Shown one piece after another: positions 36,682 to 45,828 of a stretch of DNA of 64,000 nucleotides (position 1 is its first letter; the number at the start of each line of letters is the position of its first letter). The stretch is from Sphingobacteriaceae bacterium (GTDB taxonomy: Bacteria; Bacteroidota; Bacteroidia; Sphingobacteriales; Sphingobacteriaceae): contig JACMJM010000026.1 of assembly GCA_014380615.1 (NCBI GenBank), positions 1 to 64,000 on the forward strand, in the 5' to 3' direction. The translations under genes and the position numbers were made by a program. A model generated the notes under the pieces. The model searched no databases. It worked only from the letters and a program-made list of their open reading frames with translations, and had not been told where the DNA came from.

Positions 36682-36709
36682 CAAATATAAAATTTTTTAT
36701 TGGTACAAA
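36682..36709 (-). promoter_or_regulatory. rimP operon promoter
   Basis: TATATTTG (36689-36682, minus strand) is an exact -7 match; TTTG (36709-36706) is 16 bp upstream as the -33 element. The predicted start near 36675 places the leader hairpin at the 5' end of the RNA. Confidence 0.6.
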
Positions 36710-36816
36710 GAGAATTTTTGAAAGCAAAAAGTTTTATTTTCAGGCTGATGGCTTATTGGGCTACCTTTTTTAAACTTAAAGGCAAATATTATGTTGTTGA
36801 TAAAAAAAGACTAAAC

Positions 36817-37155
36817 ATGAAATTGATAATAGAAATTTTGTTAATGGGAGTAGCGGTAGCATTGGCTGCTTATTTGCTTCCCGGCGTTGAAGTTACAGGC
36901 TTTATAAGCGCGATCATCGCCGGTATTTTAATTGCGTTGGCAAACGCCACAATAGGAACCATTTTAAGACTGCTTACTTTCCCGATTAATATTTTAACGC
37001 TCGGTATAATGTCATTCATTATCACCGTGTTAATGGTGCTATTGGTTGATAGTCTGATGGACGGTTTTAATACCAGCGGATTTTTCTCTGCCTTGCTTTT
37101 TGCGGTGGTACTTGCGTTAATTAAAATGGTTTTTGGAATGTTTAACCGCGATTAA
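36817..37155 (+). CDS. YvlD-type four-helix membrane protein (phage holin family IV domain)
   Basis: The 112-residue protein is almost entirely hydrophobic, with four transmembrane helices (about residues 3-20, 27-47, 53-77, 88-108). It matches the DUF/PF04020 'phage holin superfamily IV' proteins such as YvlD, which despite the name are chromosomal and not linked to phage lysis; function is unknown. I use the ATG at 36817 (MKLIIEILLMG); a longer frame from 36700 adds a charged leader that looks non-coding. It is divergent from rimP, and its stop overlaps the convergent TlpA-like gene by four bases. Confidence 0.85.
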   Translation: MKLIIEILLMGVAVALAAYLLPGVEVTGFISAIIAGILIALANATIGTILRLLTFPINILTLGIMSFIITVLMVLLVDSLMDGFNTSGFFSALLFAVVLALIKMVFGMFNRD

Positions 37156-38384
37156 TTTTCCTGAAGCAATTGTTCAATTTCTATTTTGAACGCCTTAACA
37201 AACCGGTTATATTCAGTTCCGGTGCCCGGGCCGCTAAAGCCTGTATGAATTTTTCTCACCAACCCTTCTTTATCGATAAGAACGGTGGTGGGAAAAGCTT
37301 TAAACTCGTTTAGAGCTGGCATGCTTTTTAAAACTTCTTTGTTGGTAAAGCCCGTAATAAGAAGGGGATAGGTGATGTTAAACCGCTGTTTAAGCTGTTC
37401 TACCCGCGCTTTAGATTTGTTGAAATCGGGAGTTCGTTCGTAGGCCAGACCGATTACTTCTACTCCTTTTTCCTTGTATTCCTGATAAAAGGGAGCAAGA
37501 AAAGCGGTTTCGTCCATGCAATTGGCACACCAGCTACCCAAAAATTGAATCACTATCACTTTATTTTTAAATGTAGCATCCGATAAGGATATTTCTTTCC
37601 CGCTCAGGTCAGGAAAACTAAACGAAAGGGTTTTGTTCCCTTCTTTTAAACGGGTGAGTGAATACGCGTCCGGGAGTTCCGCCTTCTCATTTTTGGTGGC
37701 GGTCCATTTTTCGACACTCGTAAGTCCGGAATGAAAAAGGCCGTTGGTAATAGCGCTATCATTAGCCATAAGGCCGGTAAACAGATAAGCATTCGAACCA
37801 TCGAAGGTTGAAAGAAACAGCTTATTGTTTACGACAACGCCTTCCAGAAACCTGTAATCGCCGGTGGTGGTTAAAAAGGTACCCGTAACCTTATTCCCCC
37901 GCTGATCAAACCGCCCTACGGCATTTGTGGTATCCTTCCCGTCGGGGCTGATAAAAACGGCCGACCAGCGGCCCGATATATTGTATTTTGGATGATCATT
38001 TGATTCGAAAAATCGCCATTCTTTACCCGATTGAGCTGAAAAATTCATAGCCGGGTTTCTGGTGGGCAGGTGTTTAACCCATTTTCCCGTTAATCCATTC
38101 TTAATTATTTTCGCTCTTATTTCAGAATCGAACAGTGGGAGCTGAATGAATATTGAATCGTTTTTAGTCGAGATTTTATCTACCAAAAACCGATCCTTTC
38201 CATTTATCAGGTAAATGGTTTTACCGTCATCCGAATCGTTATACTCGAAATTGAACGGAATCTCGGCACCTGTTTCTGTTTTCAACACGGCACGCCAGAT
38301 GCCCTGCGGCAAATCGACAGAGTTGTTGCAACTTATAATAAGAAAGCAGGCCAGGTAAAGCAGATAGAGTACGTGCTTTTTCAT
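37152..38384 (-). CDS. TlpA-like thioredoxin-fold lipoprotein
   Basis: The 410-residue protein has a lipoprotein signal (YLACFLIISC, Cys19), an N-terminal region of about 220 residues with two beta-rich halves (GIWRAVLKTETGAEIPFNFEY and SGRWSAVFISPDGKDTTN, apparently an internal repeat), then a redoxin domain. The active site is SWCANC with Cys286 and Cys289. FPTTVLIDKEG near 362 provides the cis-Pro region. Such proteins reduce or isomerise disulfides in the periplasm. The repeat in the N-terminal half resembles the DUF4369-like lipocalin style of Bacteroidota. Single gene. Confidence 0.88.
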   Translation of the reverse strand: MKKHVLYLLYLACFLIISCNNSVDLPQGIWRAVLKTETGAEIPFNFEYNDSDDGKTIYLINGKDRFLVDKISTKNDSIFIQLPLFDSEIRAKIIKNGLTGKWVKHLPTRNPAMNFSAQSGKEWRFFESNDHPKYNISGRWSAVFISPDGKDTTNAVGRFDQRGNKVTGTFLTTTGDYRFLEGVVVNNKLFLSTFDGSNAYLFTGLMANDSAITNGLFHSGLTSVEKWTATKNEKAELPDAYSLTRLKEGNKTLSFSFPDLSGKEISLSDATFKNKVIVIQFLGSWCANCMDETAFLAPFYQEYKEKGVEVIGLAYERTPDFNKSKARVEQLKQRFNITYPLLITGFTNKEVLKSMPALNEFKAFPTTVLIDKEGLVRKIHTGFSGPGTGTEYNRFVKAFKIEIEQLLQEN

Positions 38385-38467
38385 TAGAATATAATTGCTT
38401 TTTAATGGTTATGAAGCTATCATGAGCATATTCATCTCGGTTTGTGAGCGGCATGCTCATGATGGTT

Positions 38468-39601
38468 TCATTTTAACAAATCGCGCGAAATTATTAGTTT
38501 TTGGATCTCAGAGGTGCCCTCGTAAATCTGAGTAACCTTCGCGTCGCGCATTAAACGCTCCACATGGTATTCTTTTACATATCCGTAACCGCCGTGAATC
38601 TGTACAGCTTCAATAGTGGTTTTCATCGCTATCTGCGAAGCAAATAACTTGGCTTTCGATGAGGCTGCTGCGAAAGGAAGTCTCTGGTCCTTCAGCCAGG
38701 CTGCTTTCAAGCATAATAACCTTGCAGCCTCTATATCTGTAGCCATCTCCGCAAGCTTAAATTTTATAGCCTGATGGTCGGCTAATTGCTTACCGAAAGC
38801 TTTTCTCTCTTTCGAATAAGCCAGAGCAAGTTCATAGGCCCCCGATGCAATTCCCAATGCCTGGGCGGCGATACCGATTCTGCCAGCTTCTAAAACCCTC
38901 ATCGCAAAATCAAAACCTGTTCCTTCTTCGCCTACCCGGTTTTCTTTCGGGACTTTCACGTCAGAAAACATTATCGAATGTGTGTCTGATCCTCGAACAC
39001 CCATTTTGTTTTCTTTTTGACCGATGGTAAACCCCTCCACTCCCTTCTCCACTATCAAGGCATTCATTGCCGAATTAGAAGTTCCTGTTTTTGCGATAAC
39101 CAGATAAACAGAGGCGGTGCTTCCATTGGTGATCCAATTTTTAGTGCCGTTTAGAAGGTAGAAGTCGCCGGAATCAATGGCTTGTGTATGCTGTGCGTGC
39201 GCGTCTGATCCGGCTTCGGGTTCGGAGAGGCAAAAGGCACCCAATATTTCGCCGGAGGCAAGTCGTTTTAAATATTTCTCTTTTTGATTATCAGTTCCGA
39301 ATTTCTCAAGCCCGTAACAAATGAGAGAGTTGTTTACAGACATGATTACAGCGGTTGAAGCATCAACTTTAGAAATTTCCTCCATCGCTAAAACATACGA
39401 AACAGTGTCGAAAGCGGCCCCGTGGTAATCGTGAGAAACCATCATTCCTAAAAAACCCAGTTCTCCAAGCTTTTTTATCTGCTCTTTCGGAAATTTTTGC
39501 AATTCATCACGTTCGATTACACCGGGCTTCAATTCCTGCTGCGCAAAATCTCTTGCGGCCTGCTTAATCATTAATTGTTCTTCGGTAAACTGAAACAGCA
39601 T
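38468..39601 (-). CDS. Acyl-CoA dehydrogenase
   Basis: The FAD enzyme of fatty-acid oxidation would introduce a trans-2 double bond in acyl-CoA. The 377-residue protein has LGAFCLSEPEAGSDAHAQHTQA near residue 118-139 (signature 1), TKNWITNGSTA, and QIHGGYGYVKEYHVERLMRDAKVTQIYEGTSEIQ near 333-366 (signature 2). The catalytic Glu lies in YEGTSE. Length fits short/medium-chain enzymes. The rfaE2 gene ends three bases upstream, so the gene may be in one transcript with heptose and pantothenate genes, although functions differ. Confidence 0.93.
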   Translation of the reverse strand: MLFQFTEEQLMIKQAARDFAQQELKPGVIERDELQKFPKEQIKKLGELGFLGMMVSHDYHGAAFDTVSYVLAMEEISKVDASTAVIMSVNNSLICYGLEKFGTDNQKEKYLKRLASGEILGAFCLSEPEAGSDAHAQHTQAIDSGDFYLLNGTKNWITNGSTASVYLVIAKTGTSNSAMNALIVEKGVEGFTIGQKENKMGVRGSDTHSIMFSDVKVPKENRVGEEGTGFDFAMRVLEAGRIGIAAQALGIASGAYELALAYSKERKAFGKQLADHQAIKFKLAEMATDIEAARLLCLKAAWLKDQRLPFAAASSKAKLFASQIAMKTTIEAVQIHGGYGYVKEYHVERLMRDAKVTQIYEGTSEIQKLIISRDLLK

Positions 39602-39604
39602 GTA

Positions 39605-40102
39605 CTATGAACCTGAATTGCGAATCTTTTGTTCTATGGCAGAAGTGGAGTAGCCGTCAATATATTCAATTGTTTTAACCTCGCCGCCGTTAGAAAGCAC
39701 AATATCGGCACCAACTATTTTATCGATGGTGTAATCGGCACCTTTCACCAGTACGTCGGGCTTTATTAGCTTAATTAACTCATAAGGCGTAGTTTCATCA
39801 AACAATACAATCGCGTCTACAAAAAATAAAGCGGCGAGTAAATGTGCTCTTGAAGTTTGATTAGTTATGGGCCTGTTGGGCCCTTTTATGGATGAAGTTG
39901 AGGCGTCGCTGTTTAATCCGATGATTAGTTTGTGTCCCAGATCAGCAGCTTTCGCCAGATAGTCGATATGCCCCAAATGAAGCAAATCAAAGCACCCGTT
40001 GGTGAATACTATTTTTTGATCTTTAAATCTCCAGATCTTTAAGTGCGAAAGTAATTTTTCGGGACTGAGTAGTTTGTTTCCTATAATAGTGAGATTGTCC
40101 AT
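39605..40102 (-). CDS. rfaE2: D-glycero-beta-D-manno-heptose 1-phosphate adenylyltransferase
   Basis: The nucleotidyltransferase activates heptose-1-phosphate for lipopolysaccharide inner-core synthesis. The 165-residue protein has the HxGH motif in NGCFDLLHLGHIDYL (residues 35-49), SIKGPNRPI near 89 and LVKGADYTIDKIVGAD near 126-142. It is the stand-alone adenylyltransferase (HldE C-terminal half) rather than a kinase fusion. The gene ends just before the acyl-CoA dehydrogenase gene and lies 37 bp downstream of panD, so it probably belongs to a panD-rfaE2-acyl-CoA dehydrogenase transcript. Confidence 0.88.
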   Translation of the reverse strand: MDNLTIIGNKLLSPEKLLSHLKIWRFKDQKIVFTNGCFDLLHLGHIDYLAKAADLGHKLIIGLNSDASTSSIKGPNRPITNQTSRAHLLAALFFVDAIVLFDETTPYELIKLIKPDVLVKGADYTIDKIVGADIVLSNGGEVKTIEYIDGYSTSAIEQKIRNSGS

Positions 40103-40139
40103 TTAACTTTTATCAAAAATAGTTTATCGGACAGAGGTT

Positions 40140-40490
40140 TTATTTTAACAAACGATTATTATCATCCGGAAAAACAAGTATGGGTTCATACTTCCTTGCT
40201 TCGTCCATGTGCAGGCTTCCGTAAGACATGATGATCAAAATATCGCCTACCTGAGCCAGGCGAGCGCAAGAGCCATTTAAACAAACTTTTCCAGAGCCGC
40301 GTTCGCCTTTAATTACATAGGTTTCGAAGCGGGCGGCGTTATTGTTATTAACTACCTGAACCTTTTCATTGGCGATAATATTCGCCGCGTCCATTAAGTC
40401 TTCGTCAATGGTGATACTTCCCACATAGTTCAACTCCGCCTGAGTAACCCTCACCCGATGTATCTTTGACTTCAAAATCTCAATAACCAT
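40140..40490 (-). CDS. panD: Aspartate 1-decarboxylase
   Basis: The pyruvoyl enzyme makes beta-alanine for pantothenate. The precursor self-cleaves at the Gly-Ser in YVGSITID near residues 22-27, giving the pyruvoyl group. I start it at ATG 40490 ([16 protein letters not shown], 116 residues); the TTG two codons earlier is part of the -7 box. The remaining family blocks are present: [19 protein letters not shown] near 71-89. It lies beside panC, encoding the next step with pantoate, in the same direction. The mRNA is predicted to be leaderless. Confidence 0.93.
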   Translation of the reverse strand: MVIEILKSKIHRVRVTQAELNYVGSITIDEDLMDAANIIANEKVQVVNNNNAARFETYVIKGERGSGKVCLNGSCARLAQVGDILIIMSYGSLHMDEARKYEPILVFPDDNNRLLK

Positions 40491-40493
40491 ATA

Positions 40494-40501
40494 CAAAAGT
40501 A
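40494..40501 (-). promoter_or_regulatory. panD -7 element beside the start codon
   Basis: TACTTTTG on the minus strand matches TAnnTTTG exactly and is only three bases (TAT) from the ATG at 40490. Confidence 0.5.
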
Positions 40502-40550
40502 AAAAAGTTTAATTTATCAGGCGCAGATAATCCGTACTGCCTGAAAGCAT

Positions 40551-41390
40551 TTACTTTAAGATTATATTGTCGATTAACCGGGTGCTCCCCACTTTTGCAG
40601 CAACCAGGGCGATGATACTGCCGCTTTCCTTCGACTCAACCGGCAAAAGTGTCTTTGCGTCGCATATTTCAAAATACTCTACCGTTACATTTTTTTCAGA
40701 CGATAAGATTTTCAACGCCTTCGATTTAAGTTGCGGTATGGTTTCAGCGTCGAAATGTTTCTGAACCTCGAAAAGCGAATCTGATAAGAGAAGAGCTTTT
40801 TGACGTTCTTCCGGGGAAAGATGGATGTTTCTGGAGCTTAACGCCAGGCCGTCATCCTCACGCACAATCGGGCACATTACCAGCTCTGCGGGCAATTGCA
40901 GTGCTTTTACCATGTGTTCGAGAACCATCACCTGCTGAAAATCTTTTTGTCCCAGAAATACATAATCAGGATCAGCTACGTCAATCAGTTTTTTAACTAT
41001 TTGTGTAACTCCCTGATAATGCCCCGGGCGAAATTTACCCTCAAGAATACTTTCAAGATAGCCCAAATCTAAATTCCAGGTTTCATTTTGGGAGTACATT
41101 TCGCTGATTTCAGGGAGAAATAAGATCTCGCATCGGGAGGCTTTTAAAAGTTCAATATCCTTCTCAATGGGGCGGGGATATTTATTCAGGTCGCTCGGGT
41201 TATTAAATTGGGTGGGATTTACAAAAATGCTTACCACAACTACATCGGTAAGTTCGCCGGCTATTTTGATAAGAGACAAATGGCCCTTATGTAAGGCACC
41301 CATGGTGGGTACAAAACCAATGGTTTTATTTTTCTGTTTTAAGCCCTTAATTGCTTTGGCCAGCCCGGCCCTGGAGGTAAGAATTTTCAA
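40551..41390 (-). CDS. panC: Pantothenate synthetase
   Basis: The ATP-dependent ligase joins pantoate and beta-alanine. The 279-residue protein has PTMGALHKGHLSLI near residue 28-41 (HIGH-like motif), FVNPTQFN near 57-64, YVFLGQKDFQQV near 138-149 and the KMSKS-like block REDDGLALSSRN near 176-187. It is upstream of panD on the same strand, divergent from the glycogen-synthase-like gene. Normal length and complete. Confidence 0.95.
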   Translation of the reverse strand: MKILTSRAGLAKAIKGLKQKNKTIGFVPTMGALHKGHLSLIKIAGELTDVVVVSIFVNPTQFNNPSDLNKYPRPIEKDIELLKASRCEILFLPEISEMYSQNETWNLDLGYLESILEGKFRPGHYQGVTQIVKKLIDVADPDYVFLGQKDFQQVMVLEHMVKALQLPAELVMCPIVREDDGLALSSRNIHLSPEERQKALLLSDSLFEVQKHFDAETIPQLKSKALKILSSEKNVTVEYFEICDAKTLLPVESKESGSIIALVAAKVGSTRLIDNIILK

Positions 41391-41485
41391 TGTCTGTGTC
41401 TCGCTGAATATCCGGCAAAGGTGGACATTAGTAAAAAATTATCAAAGCCTCTTGTATAATTCGTTGATATATCATAAGATAATGC

Positions 41486-41493
41486 TTATATTT
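41486..41493 (+). promoter_or_regulatory. Promoter of the GT5-like/DUF4270 genes
   Basis: TATATTTG is an exact -7 match. GTTG at 41462-41465, 20 bp upstream, is one mismatch from the -33 TTTG. Leader of about 37 nt. Confidence 0.5.
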
Positions 41494-41537
41494 GCAGTCC
41501 GAAATACTATTCTATATTTTTTATCTAACATTTGGAG

Positions 41538-42362
41538 ATGGCTAAAACGAAGTTACTGTTTATTACCCACGAGATGTCGCCTTTCCTCGAGTTAACTAAA
41601 ATTTCTGAAATAACAAGGCAGCTACCACAGGCAATGCAAGACAAGGGATTAGAGATCAGAATCCTCATGCCTCGCTTTGGAAACATCAATGAACGCAGAA
41701 ATCGCCTTCATGAAGTTATTCGTCTTTCAGGAATGAACATCATTATTGATGAAAATGATAACCCGCTGATTATTAAGGTTGCTTCTATCCCTGCCGCGAG
41801 AATGCAGGTGTATTTCTTAGACAACGAAGAATACTTTCAGCGAAAGCAGGTTTTTAGAGATAACAGCAATAAATTCTATGCCGATAATGACGAACGTACA
41901 ATTTTCTTTTGTAAGGGCGCGTTAGAAACTGTAAAGAAATTAGGCTGGTCGCCTGATGTGGTTCATTGCCATGGATGGATGAGTTCGCTTGTTCCGGTAT
42001 ATTTGAAAACCACTTATAAAGACGACCCAACCTTTAAAAACTCAAAGGTTGTATACTCTGCTTATAGCAACTGCTTTACAGAGAAGTTGAACGCTGATTT
42101 TCCTAAAAAAGCGATTATGAACGGTATGACAGCCGAGCATACTGAAGCTTTCGGCGCATGCGACAATGACGCATTGCATATCGGTGCGATTTCATATTCT
42201 GACGCGGTAGTTTTTGGCGATGCGGATGTTAGCGATGAAGTGTTAAAGTTTGTTAAAAGCAGCCAAAAGCCGACAATGCAATACGATTCTACTTCTGATT
42301 ACGAAAATTATTACAACCTTTACGAAGAAATTGCAAACGAGGAACTCGTTTCTTTAGCTTAA
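41538..42362 (+). CDS. Glycogen-synthase-like N-terminal domain, probably non-catalytic
   Basis: The 274-residue protein matches only the first (GT5) Rossmann domain of glycogen/starch synthase: LLFITHEMSPFLELTKISEI at the start, LEIRILMPRFGNINERRNRL near 44-63, VVHCHGWMSSLVPVYLKTTY near 149-168. The KxGGL motif that binds ADP-glucose at the N-terminus is replaced by ELTKISEI, and the second domain with the catalytic residues is absent. It is therefore unlikely to make glycogen. Start is ATG 41538; an in-frame TTG lies two codons earlier. It precedes a DUF4270 lipoprotein gene by 16 bp, an association I recall from other Sphingobacteriaceae. Confidence 0.85.
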   Translation: MAKTKLLFITHEMSPFLELTKISEITRQLPQAMQDKGLEIRILMPRFGNINERRNRLHEVIRLSGMNIIIDENDNPLIIKVASIPAARMQVYFLDNEEYFQRKQVFRDNSNKFYADNDERTIFFCKGALETVKKLGWSPDVVHCHGWMSSLVPVYLKTTYKDDPTFKNSKVVYSAYSNCFTEKLNADFPKKAIMNGMTAEHTEAFGACDNDALHIGAISYSDAVVFGDADVSDEVLKFVKSSQKPTMQYDSTSDYENYYNLYEEIANEELVSLA

Positions 42363-42378
42363 TAAGGAATTATAAAAC

Positions 42379-43803
42379 ATGAAATATTTTAAACTGGACT
42401 TATTAACCTTGTTGATAAGTCTTTTTATTTTTAGCAGCTGCGAGAAAGACGGAACTATTGGTCTGGATATAGATGCGCAGGATTCGGTAAAAACCGCTTT
42501 TACAGATACGGTAACGGTTAGAACTACCACAGTTTTAGAAGATGATGTAGCTACTTCAGGGATTTTGCAAAATCCTTTCGGCCGTATTGATGATCCTGTT
42601 TTTGGTACAACCACAGTTAGTCTTGCGCTTGGCCTTAGTCTGCCTTTTGATAATTACAAATTCGGGGTTAGTCCTACACTGGATTCGGCAATACTTGTAT
42701 TAAAGTATGGCGATGAGTTTTTTGGAGATTCGCTTACATCTAAATATGTAATAGACGTTCATGAGCTTAGTGATAATACGCCATTTAGCTCGCTTAAAAC
42801 ATATACCAGCAAATCGGTTTTTGAGAAAGCAACCGTACGAATAGGTGGCTTGCCTGAGGACTTGCCGAAGCATCCTGTTGCAAGAAGGTTTCAATGGAAA
42901 GACAGTACAACTGTTGTATCGGTTATTAAAGGCGCATTTGATAAGATTGTGAATGTTGCCCCTCAAATTCGGATACCAATCACAAATACTACTTTTATTA
43001 ATAGGTTTTTTACAGCTACTGAGAATGACTTAAAAAACAACACCAATTTTGCTAAACACATTAAAGGCCTCTATGTCAGTATAGACAGCATGCAGTCTAC
43101 CGGAAATGGCGGATTAACGTTCTTTAATCTGCAATCGGAAATTAGTAGTCTTGAGATTTATTATAAGTCTGGAACAGGGACAGCTAAAGATACCAATGTC
43201 GCTAAATTCCGTGTAAGCGGGGCTTCTGAGATTAAAAGGAAACGTAAACCAACCGTTCAAACGCAAATCGATCTTCCTTCTCAAAATTATCCTACTGTAT
43301 ATGCTCAGCCGCTATCCGGCTCGCGTATTAAGTTGAATTTTCCGTACATAAAGCAATTGGCGGCAAAAGGAAACGTATCTATAAATAAAGCTGAGCTGTT
43401 TATTCCCGTAGTTCAAGATCCAACAGATCCTTTTCGCTTAAAACCTGCGCCAAGGCTAACACTCTATAGAACTGATATTGCAGGGCAGCGACAAGCAGTT
43501 CCTGACAATGCTATGCTCTTAGATTCCAGGTATTTGGACGAACGCGTTTTCGGGGGTTTTTATGATGCTACCGAAAAGGCATATAAGTTTAATATAAGCT
43601 CTTACATTCAAGATCTTGTTAATAAAGCGGGAGTTATTCAGTACGACACCTATATTGCGCCATTCGATCAGGCCTTAACAAATCGTGCCAACATTACTGC
43701 CGCCGCAACTACTGCCGCAAGAGTTGTACTTGGAGGGCCTAATCCCCAATCACCGGGTAAATCATTAATTAAATTACGAATCACTTATACAAAGCCGAAC
43801 TAA
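42379..43803 (+). CDS. DUF4270 lipoprotein
   Basis: The 474-residue surface or periplasmic lipoprotein (IFSSC, Cys21) belongs to DUF4270, a Bacteroidota-specific family. Family features: GLDIDAQDSVKTAFTDTVTV just after the lipid Cys, LQNPFGRIDDPVFGTTTVSL near 62-81, and YYKSGTGTAKDT near 257. Mostly beta structure is predicted. The role is unknown. It follows the truncated glycogen-synthase-like gene closely and precedes glmS by 65 bp, so all three may share the upstream promoter. Confidence 0.88.
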   Translation: MKYFKLDLLTLLISLFIFSSCEKDGTIGLDIDAQDSVKTAFTDTVTVRTTTVLEDDVATSGILQNPFGRIDDPVFGTTTVSLALGLSLPFDNYKFGVSPTLDSAILVLKYGDEFFGDSLTSKYVIDVHELSDNTPFSSLKTYTSKSVFEKATVRIGGLPEDLPKHPVARRFQWKDSTTVVSVIKGAFDKIVNVAPQIRIPITNTTFINRFFTATENDLKNNTNFAKHIKGLYVSIDSMQSTGNGGLTFFNLQSEISSLEIYYKSGTGTAKDTNVAKFRVSGASEIKRKRKPTVQTQIDLPSQNYPTVYAQPLSGSRIKLNFPYIKQLAAKGNVSINKAELFIPVVQDPTDPFRLKPAPRLTLYRTDIAGQRQAVPDNAMLLDSRYLDERVFGGFYDATEKAYKFNISSYIQDLVNKAGVIQYDTYIAPFDQALTNRANITAAATTAARVVLGGPNPQSPGKSLIKLRITYTKPN

Positions 43804-43868
43804 CCATCGGCTTTTTTTCGATATAGATTTTCTAATTAGTAGCTTAGCAGGCTAAATTCTTTTCTATC

Positions 43869-45704
43869 ATGTGTGGAATTGTTGGATATATTGGGCATAG
43901 AAATGCCTGGGACGTAATTATAAAAGGACTTCATCGCTTAGAGTATCGCGGATACGATAGTGCGGGTGTGGCCCTGATGAATCACGAACTAAAAATTTAC
44001 AAAAAAACCGGAAAAGTAAGCGAACTCGAAGGATTTGCGAAAGATAAAGACGTAAGCGGTAAGATAGGCATGGGGCATACCCGATGGGCCACTCACGGTA
44101 TTCCTTCCGACTATAATTCTCATCCTCATACTTCTGGTGATGGCCGCTTGTCGATTATTCATAACGGGATTATCGAGAATTATGCGGTATTGAAAGAAGC
44201 ACTTAAATCAAAGGGCCATACGTTTAATAGCGATACCGATACCGAGGTTTTAGTGCATTTCATAGAAGAAATTCAAAAAGCAAACCAGCTTGATCTATAC
44301 GAATCCGTTCGTGTTGCTTTGAATGAAGTGGTGGGTGCCTATGCTATTGTTGTTATGAGCAAAGACGAGCCTGATGTGCTAATCGCCGCCCGGAAAGGAA
44401 GCCCGATGGTGATCGGTGTGGGGCAGGATGAATACTTCATCGCTTCAGATGCTTCGCCGATTGTTGAGTATACTAAAAACGTAATTTACCTTAAAGATAG
44501 CCAGATCGCCTATATTAAGAAAGACGAGCTGGTGATAAAAGGTATCGATAATCGTGTTGTAACGCCTTATATTCAAGAACTGGCTTTAGAACTTGAGATG
44601 CTGGAGAAAGGTGGCTACGATCACTTCATGCTGAAGGAAATTTACGAACAGCCCCGTTCTATCAGGGATTGTATGCGTGGCCGGATCTACCCTAATGAAG
44701 GAAAAGTTCAATTAGGAGGGATAAAAGATTATGCTGATAAGCTGAAAAATGTCGACCGGATAATTATTGTGGCCTGTGGTACATCATGGCATGCAGGATT
44801 GGTTGGCGAATATTTAATTGAAGAGTATGCCCGTATACCTGTCGAAGTAGAATATGCTTCAGAGTTTCGCTACCGAAATCCGATAATTTCTGAGAAGGAT
44901 ATCGTTATCGCGATTTCACAATCGGGCGAAACCGCTGATACTATGGCAGCTATCGAACTCGCTAAAGAGCGCGGAGCTACCATTTTCGGAATTTGCAATG
45001 TTGCGGGCTCTTCTATACCCCGAATCTCTGATGCGGGCGTTTATACCCATGCGGGCCCCGAGATTGGTGTTGCTTCTACAAAAGCGTTTACGGCGCAGGT
45101 TACGGTACTTACGTTGATGGCATTTTTCATGGCCCAGCAACGTGGTACAATGAAAGAGAGTTCTTTGGTAAGCCTGTTAACCGAGCTGGACTCCATCCCT
45201 GACCTTGTAGACAGATGCCTTAAAAAGGATAATCACATTATTGAAATCGCGGCAGCTTTAAAGGATTCAACAAATTGTCTGTTCCTCGGAAGGGGAAGCG
45301 GGTTTCCGGTTGCTCTGGAAGGTGCTTTGAAATTGAAGGAAATTTCTTACATACATGCCGAAGGTTACCCTGCCGCAGAGATGAAGCATGGTCCCATCGC
45401 GCTTATTGACGCCGAGATGCCGGTGATTGTAATAGCTACAAAGAATTCATCGTACGAGAAAGTTATCAGCAATATTCAGGAGGTTAAGGCACGAAAAGGA
45501 ATAGTGATAGCGATTGTTACCGAAGGTGATAAGGATGTTAGGAGTATGGCGGATTATGTGATTGAGATTCCAGACGCGAATGAAGCGTTTTTGCCATTGT
45601 TAGCTACTATTCCATTGCAGCTTTTATCTTATCATATTGCGGTTATGAGAGGTTGTAATGTTGATCAGCCTCGAAATTTGGCGAAATCGGTAACGGTAGA
45701 GTAG
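43869..45704 (+). CDS. glmS: Glutamine--fructose-6-phosphate aminotransferase
   Basis: The enzyme makes glucosamine-6-phosphate for peptidoglycan and lipopolysaccharide. The 611-residue protein has an N-terminal glutaminase domain with nucleophile Cys2 (MCGIVGYIG), HTRWATHG near 72-79 and NGIIENY, then two SIS sugar-isomerase domains (CGTSWHAG near 302 and SGETADTMAAI near 350; GRGSGFPVALEGALKLKEISY near 476). The C-terminal DQPRNLAKSVTVE is typical. Only 65 bp separate it from DUF4270; no glmS ribozyme-like structure fits there. Confidence 0.96.
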   Translation: MCGIVGYIGHRNAWDVIIKGLHRLEYRGYDSAGVALMNHELKIYKKTGKVSELEGFAKDKDVSGKIGMGHTRWATHGIPSDYNSHPHTSGDGRLSIIHNGIIENYAVLKEALKSKGHTFNSDTDTEVLVHFIEEIQKANQLDLYESVRVALNEVVGAYAIVVMSKDEPDVLIAARKGSPMVIGVGQDEYFIASDASPIVEYTKNVIYLKDSQIAYIKKDELVIKGIDNRVVTPYIQELALELEMLEKGGYDHFMLKEIYEQPRSIRDCMRGRIYPNEGKVQLGGIKDYADKLKNVDRIIIVACGTSWHAGLVGEYLIEEYARIPVEVEYASEFRYRNPIISEKDIVIAISQSGETADTMAAIELAKERGATIFGICNVAGSSIPRISDAGVYTHAGPEIGVASTKAFTAQVTVLTLMAFFMAQQRGTMKESSLVSLLTELDSIPDLVDRCLKKDNHIIEIAAALKDSTNCLFLGRGSGFPVALEGALKLKEISYIHAEGYPAAEMKHGPIALIDAEMPVIVIATKNSSYEKVISNIQEVKARKGIVIAIVTEGDKDVRSMADYVIEIPDANEAFLPLLATIPLQLLSYHIAVMRGCNVDQPRNLAKSVTVE

Positions 45705-45723
45705 TATTTAAAATTCTGAAGAG

Positions 45724-45768
45724 GCTGTTTTCTATAATGTTAAGCAAACATAGAAAGCAGCTTTTTTT
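45724..45768 (+). terminator. Terminator after glmS
   Basis: GCTGTTTTCTAT and ATAGAAAGCAGC pair over 12 bp with one G-T pair, followed by seven Ts. Confidence 0.7.
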
Positions 45769-45804
45769 GTTTTCCGGATTCCTATAATTGAAATCTATAA
45801 TTAC

Positions 45805-45812
45805 TATTTTTG
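45805..45812 (+). promoter_or_regulatory. oxyR -7 element
   Basis: TATTTTTG matches TAnnTTTG exactly, 16 bp before the ATG; ATTG lies about 14 bp upstream but is too close for a regular -33 box. Confidence 0.35.
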
Positions 45813-45828
45813 AATAGGTTGTTTTTAT

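Noticed and set aside
36817..37155. Prophage or lysis module suggested by a holin-family domain
   Set aside because: The YvlD-type family is chromosomal, and no other phage gene is present nearby.
43804..43868. glmS ribozyme before glmS
   Set aside because: Only 65 bp separate the genes and the sequence has no ribozyme core; that ribozyme is known mainly from Gram-positives.
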